From: an uncultured Oscillospiraceae bacterium
GTDB lineage: Bacteria; Bacillota; Clostridia; Oscillospirales; Oscillospiraceae
DNA length: 25,137 nucleotides
NCBI GenBank assembly: GCA_934572325.1
Contig: CAKTKT010000026.1
Location: forward strand, 1 to 25,137
Reading direction: 5' to 3'
This document shows positions 23,164-25,137 of the stretch, in pieces. Numbering within the stretch: the first letter of the stretch is position 1; every line of letters starts with the position of its first letter. Under the pieces are notes generated by a model. The model was not told where the DNA came from and searched no databases. It saw only the letters and a list, made by a program, of their open reading frames with translations. The position numbers were made by a program, and so were the translations under genes.

Positions 23164-24087
23164 TCACATATACTTATCCATAAATTTATCCAGCTTTGCC
23201 TCGTATTCCGCAGGGGCGCGGTGCATACTCTCCACATGGCGCGCGCCCTCGACCCAGAGGAAGTCCTTCTCGCCGGGGCACAGAGCATAAAGCTCCCGCC
23301 CCATGCAGGAGGGCACGGTCCTGTCCTGCGTGCCCTGCACGAAGAGCATGGGCACGCGCGTGCGGGCGAGATGGCGGCGCACATCGGAGTCGTGCAGATC
23401 GTACCCTGCGGCAATGCGGTTGATGACGTTCAGGAGGTGGACGAGTGCGCCTATGCGCGGCTTGAGAACGTCCACCCCGCCGGTGTAGGCGCTGTCGGCG
23501 ACGATGAACTTTACCTGCGGCGGCACTGCATCGCACATACGCACCACCGTGCCGCCGCCCATGGAAAAGCCGTGCAGGAGGACGCGGACGTCCTCGCCGT
23601 AGGTCTTTATGAGAAAGTCCAGCCACTTGAGGCAGTCCGCGCTCTCGTACACGCCGTAGCCCACGTGCGCGCCGCCGCTCTCGCCTGCGGCGGCATTGTC
23701 GCAGGTGAACACGTCGATCCCGCGGCGCAGGTAGTATTCATAGTACATCCCGCCAGCGTCCAGATGGTCGGAGCGGAAGCCGTGCACGATGAAGGCGATG
23801 CGTCCGGCGGGCTTGCCGCCCGACTGATAGTAATAGCCCTCCAGCCGCTCGCCGCGGTCGGAACGGATGGTATAGCGCGTGCAGGGAGTCCGCCCCATAC
23901 GCGCGGCGGCGGAGTCGCGGTGCTCGTAGTAGTCCGGGGCGTGCCCCTTCTTGTCAAATTTTGCGATAAGCCCCGGATCGCGGCAGAAGAGATAACGGTA
24001 GATCTCACCTACGGCGGCGGACGCCGCGCCCAGCACGACGGCAGCGCCGAATATCACAGGGCGCTTTATTCCCGCTTTCTTTTTCAT
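23164..24087 (-). CDS. Membrane-anchored alpha/beta hydrolase
   Basis: A 307-residue serine hydrolase with an N-terminal anchor (about 10-27). The alpha/beta fold is clear: the oxyanion strand FIVHGF (99-104), nucleophile S175 in LHGFSMGGGT, acid D255 in GTQDRTVP and histidine H284 in GARHVES form the triad. RLEGYYYQSGG and the Asp-rich strand GIDVFTCDNAAAGES are typical of the BAAT/acyl-CoA-thioesterase-like or YqkD-type hydrolases in Firmicutes. Substrate unknown. It lies 7 nt downstream of the permease gene on the same strand, so the two form an operon. Confidence 0.9.
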   Translation of the reverse strand: MKKKAGIKRPVIFGAAVVLGAASAAVGEIYRYLFCRDPGLIAKFDKKGHAPDYYEHRDSAAARMGRTPCTRYTIRSDRGERLEGYYYQSGGKPAGRIAFIVHGFRSDHLDAGGMYYEYYLRRGIDVFTCDNAAAGESGGAHVGYGVYESADCLKWLDFLIKTYGEDVRVLLHGFSMGGGTVVRMCDAVPPQVKFIVADSAYTGGVDVLKPRIGALVHLLNVINRIAAGYDLHDSDVRRHLARTRVPMLFVQGTQDRTVPSCMGRELYALCPGEKDFLWVEGARHVESMHRAPAEYEAKLDKFMDKYM

Positions 24088-24094
24088 AGCCCTA

Positions 24095-25137
24095 TCAGCT
24101 CACTTTCATAACGGCGCCGATGGTCGCGCACAGGGTACACAGCGCCACGACGATCTGCCACGGCAGCGTGCCGAAGCGCCCCAGCAGCGCCGATGAGCCG
24201 ATGCGCCTGCGCGAGAGGTTGTAAGCGGCGATGATGCCCAGCCCCGTCACGACCTGAATTATGCTCGCAAAGCGCGTGAAGCCCACGAACGAGCTGAGCC
24301 CCAGGAACGCCAGCGCCAGACACGGCAGCGACGCCGCGACCCAGCTCAGCTTCAGCCCCCAGTGCGTCTGCTCGTTGACGATGTCGCGCAGGTTGAGCGT
24401 GTTCGCCCAGAACGACGTCGCCAGTGCCAGCAGCGTGAACACGTACCCGATAACGCTCACCCAGCCGCCGAGCTTCGCTGCGAGATCGACGAGCGCGCCG
24501 TCCTCGGTGATGCCCGTGCCGACGCCCGCGAGCGTTGTGAGCGTGATGGCGAGGATCAGCAGCGCATTTATCGCAAGCCCCAGCGCGATCGCGCCGCGTA
24601 TGCGCCGCGCGTCGCCCTCAAGCCCCTTGACGACCTGCGGCGTGCTCATCACGGCGGAGAGGGAGAAGGCGATCATCCCGAAGAGCGCGAGGGCGTTGTT
24701 CATCCCGCGCCAGCCCTGCGGCATGGCGTAGGTGTCGCCGGAGAGCGTCACCGCCGCGAGCACGGCGATCACCGCGACCATCGCCCCCACGGCGAGCTTT
24801 TCGCATATGCCCACGAGCTTCATCCCCACGAATACGACGCCCGAGCCCACAACGTAAAAAAGCACGATGCCCGCCCAGTCCTGCCAGCCGAACCACGAGC
24901 GGAACACAGCCGCCGCGCCCGTGAGAAAGGCGCTCACATTCACGATAACCGACACGCCCAGCAGCGCGAACGCCAGCCATGTCAGCACGGTCTTGAGCTT
25001 CCCGGCGAAAAGCTCACTGTCGAAGCACTTGACGAACTGCGCCCCGTCGTTGTTGTATGAAAGCTCCGCAATGAGAAAATGCAGCAGCAGGTTGAACGCA
25101 TAGCATATCGCCAGTATCAGCAGTATCTCCCGCAGGC
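24095..25137 (-). CDS. Amino-acid permease family protein (5' end outside the window)
   Basis: The open frame continues to the window edge, so the N-terminus is missing; 347 codons are visible. The visible part has about nine membrane helices. It begins with LREILLILAICYAFNLLLHF and LIAELSYNNDGAQFVK, then NVSAFLTGAAAVFRSWFGWQDW, TYAMPQGWRGMNNALALFGM, FSLSAVMSTPQVVKGLEGDARR and later SFWANTLNLRDIVNEQT. These features place it with the APC/aromatic-amino-acid-transport-like permeases of Clostridia. The substrate cannot be assigned. It is the promoter-proximal gene of an operon with the alpha/beta hydrolase. Confidence 0.82.
   Translation of the reverse strand, partial: LREILLILAICYAFNLLLHFLIAELSYNNDGAQFVKCFDSELFAGKLKTVLTWLAFALLGVSVIVNVSAFLTGAAAVFRSWFGWQDWAGIVLFYVVGSGVVFVGMKLVGICEKLAVGAMVAVIAVLAAVTLSGDTYAMPQGWRGMNNALALFGMIAFSLSAVMSTPQVVKGLEGDARRIRGAIALGLAINALLILAITLTTLAGVGTGITEDGALVDLAAKLGGWVSVIGYVFTLLALATSFWANTLNLRDIVNEQTHWGLKLSWVAASLPCLALAFLGLSSFVGFTRFASIIQVVTGLGIIAAYNLSRRRIGSSALLGRFGTLPWQIVVALCTLCATIGAVMKVS

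Noticed and set aside
1..25137. CRISPR array, prophage, insertion sequence or defence island
   Set aside because: I saw no spaced direct repeats, transposase, integrase, phage gene or restriction/toxin gene; the gene content is core and small-accessory.

Overview
This is a GC-rich window from a spore-forming, Gram-positive member of the Clostridia, most likely an Oscillospirales-type gut bacterium. The evidence is a full-length spoIIE, a class B sortase, sigma-A-like promoters with 17-bp spacers, AGGAGG-type ribosome binding sites, and the Firmicutes-style order ftsY, rdgB, yhbY, nadD, yqeK, rsfS, leuS. I see no prophage, transposase, CRISPR array, tRNA or rRNA. The lineage is an inference from gene content, not from a phylogenetic marker.

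Region 1 (about 100-9330, all plus strand) is a housekeeping block: smc, ftsY, rdgB, yhbY, a fused nadD-yqeK, rsfS and leuS, then rpsU with its own consensus promoter and terminator. From ftsY to nadD-yqeK the genes overlap or nearly touch, so chromosome organisation, membrane targeting, nucleotide-pool cleaning, ribosome assembly and silencing, and NAD synthesis appear co-transcribed. The SMC has clearly shorter coiled-coil arms than usual.

Region 2 (about 9390-11970, minus strand) holds a cytidylate-kinase-like protein, a class B sortase, a small Dabb-domain protein and an isolated moaC. The moaC promoter is a perfect TTGACA/TATAAT pair built into a long GC palindrome.

Region 3 (about 12000-15570) has spoIIE translationally coupled to a small unrecognised membrane protein, facing a secreted CAP-domain protein on the other strand.

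Region 4 (about 15640-19450, plus strand) has a phosphohexomutase followed by an orphan solute-binding lipoprotein, then two small membrane proteins of unknown function with their own promoter and terminator.

Region 5 (about 19500-25137) contains a MATE transporter divergent from a DUF308/HdeD-like membrane protein, a monofunctional peptidoglycan glycosyltransferase, a decayed histidine-kinase fragment, a small unknown protein, an alpha/beta hydrolase, and an amino-acid-permease-like gene that runs off the window. Convergent pairs share bidirectional hairpin terminators.

Most of the window is ordinary core genome. The items that best repay follow-up are the palindromic moaC promoter, the unknown two-gene membrane cassette at 18588-19450, the SpoIIE-coupled membrane protein, the short-armed SMC, the NadD-YqeK fusion and the histidine-kinase relic.
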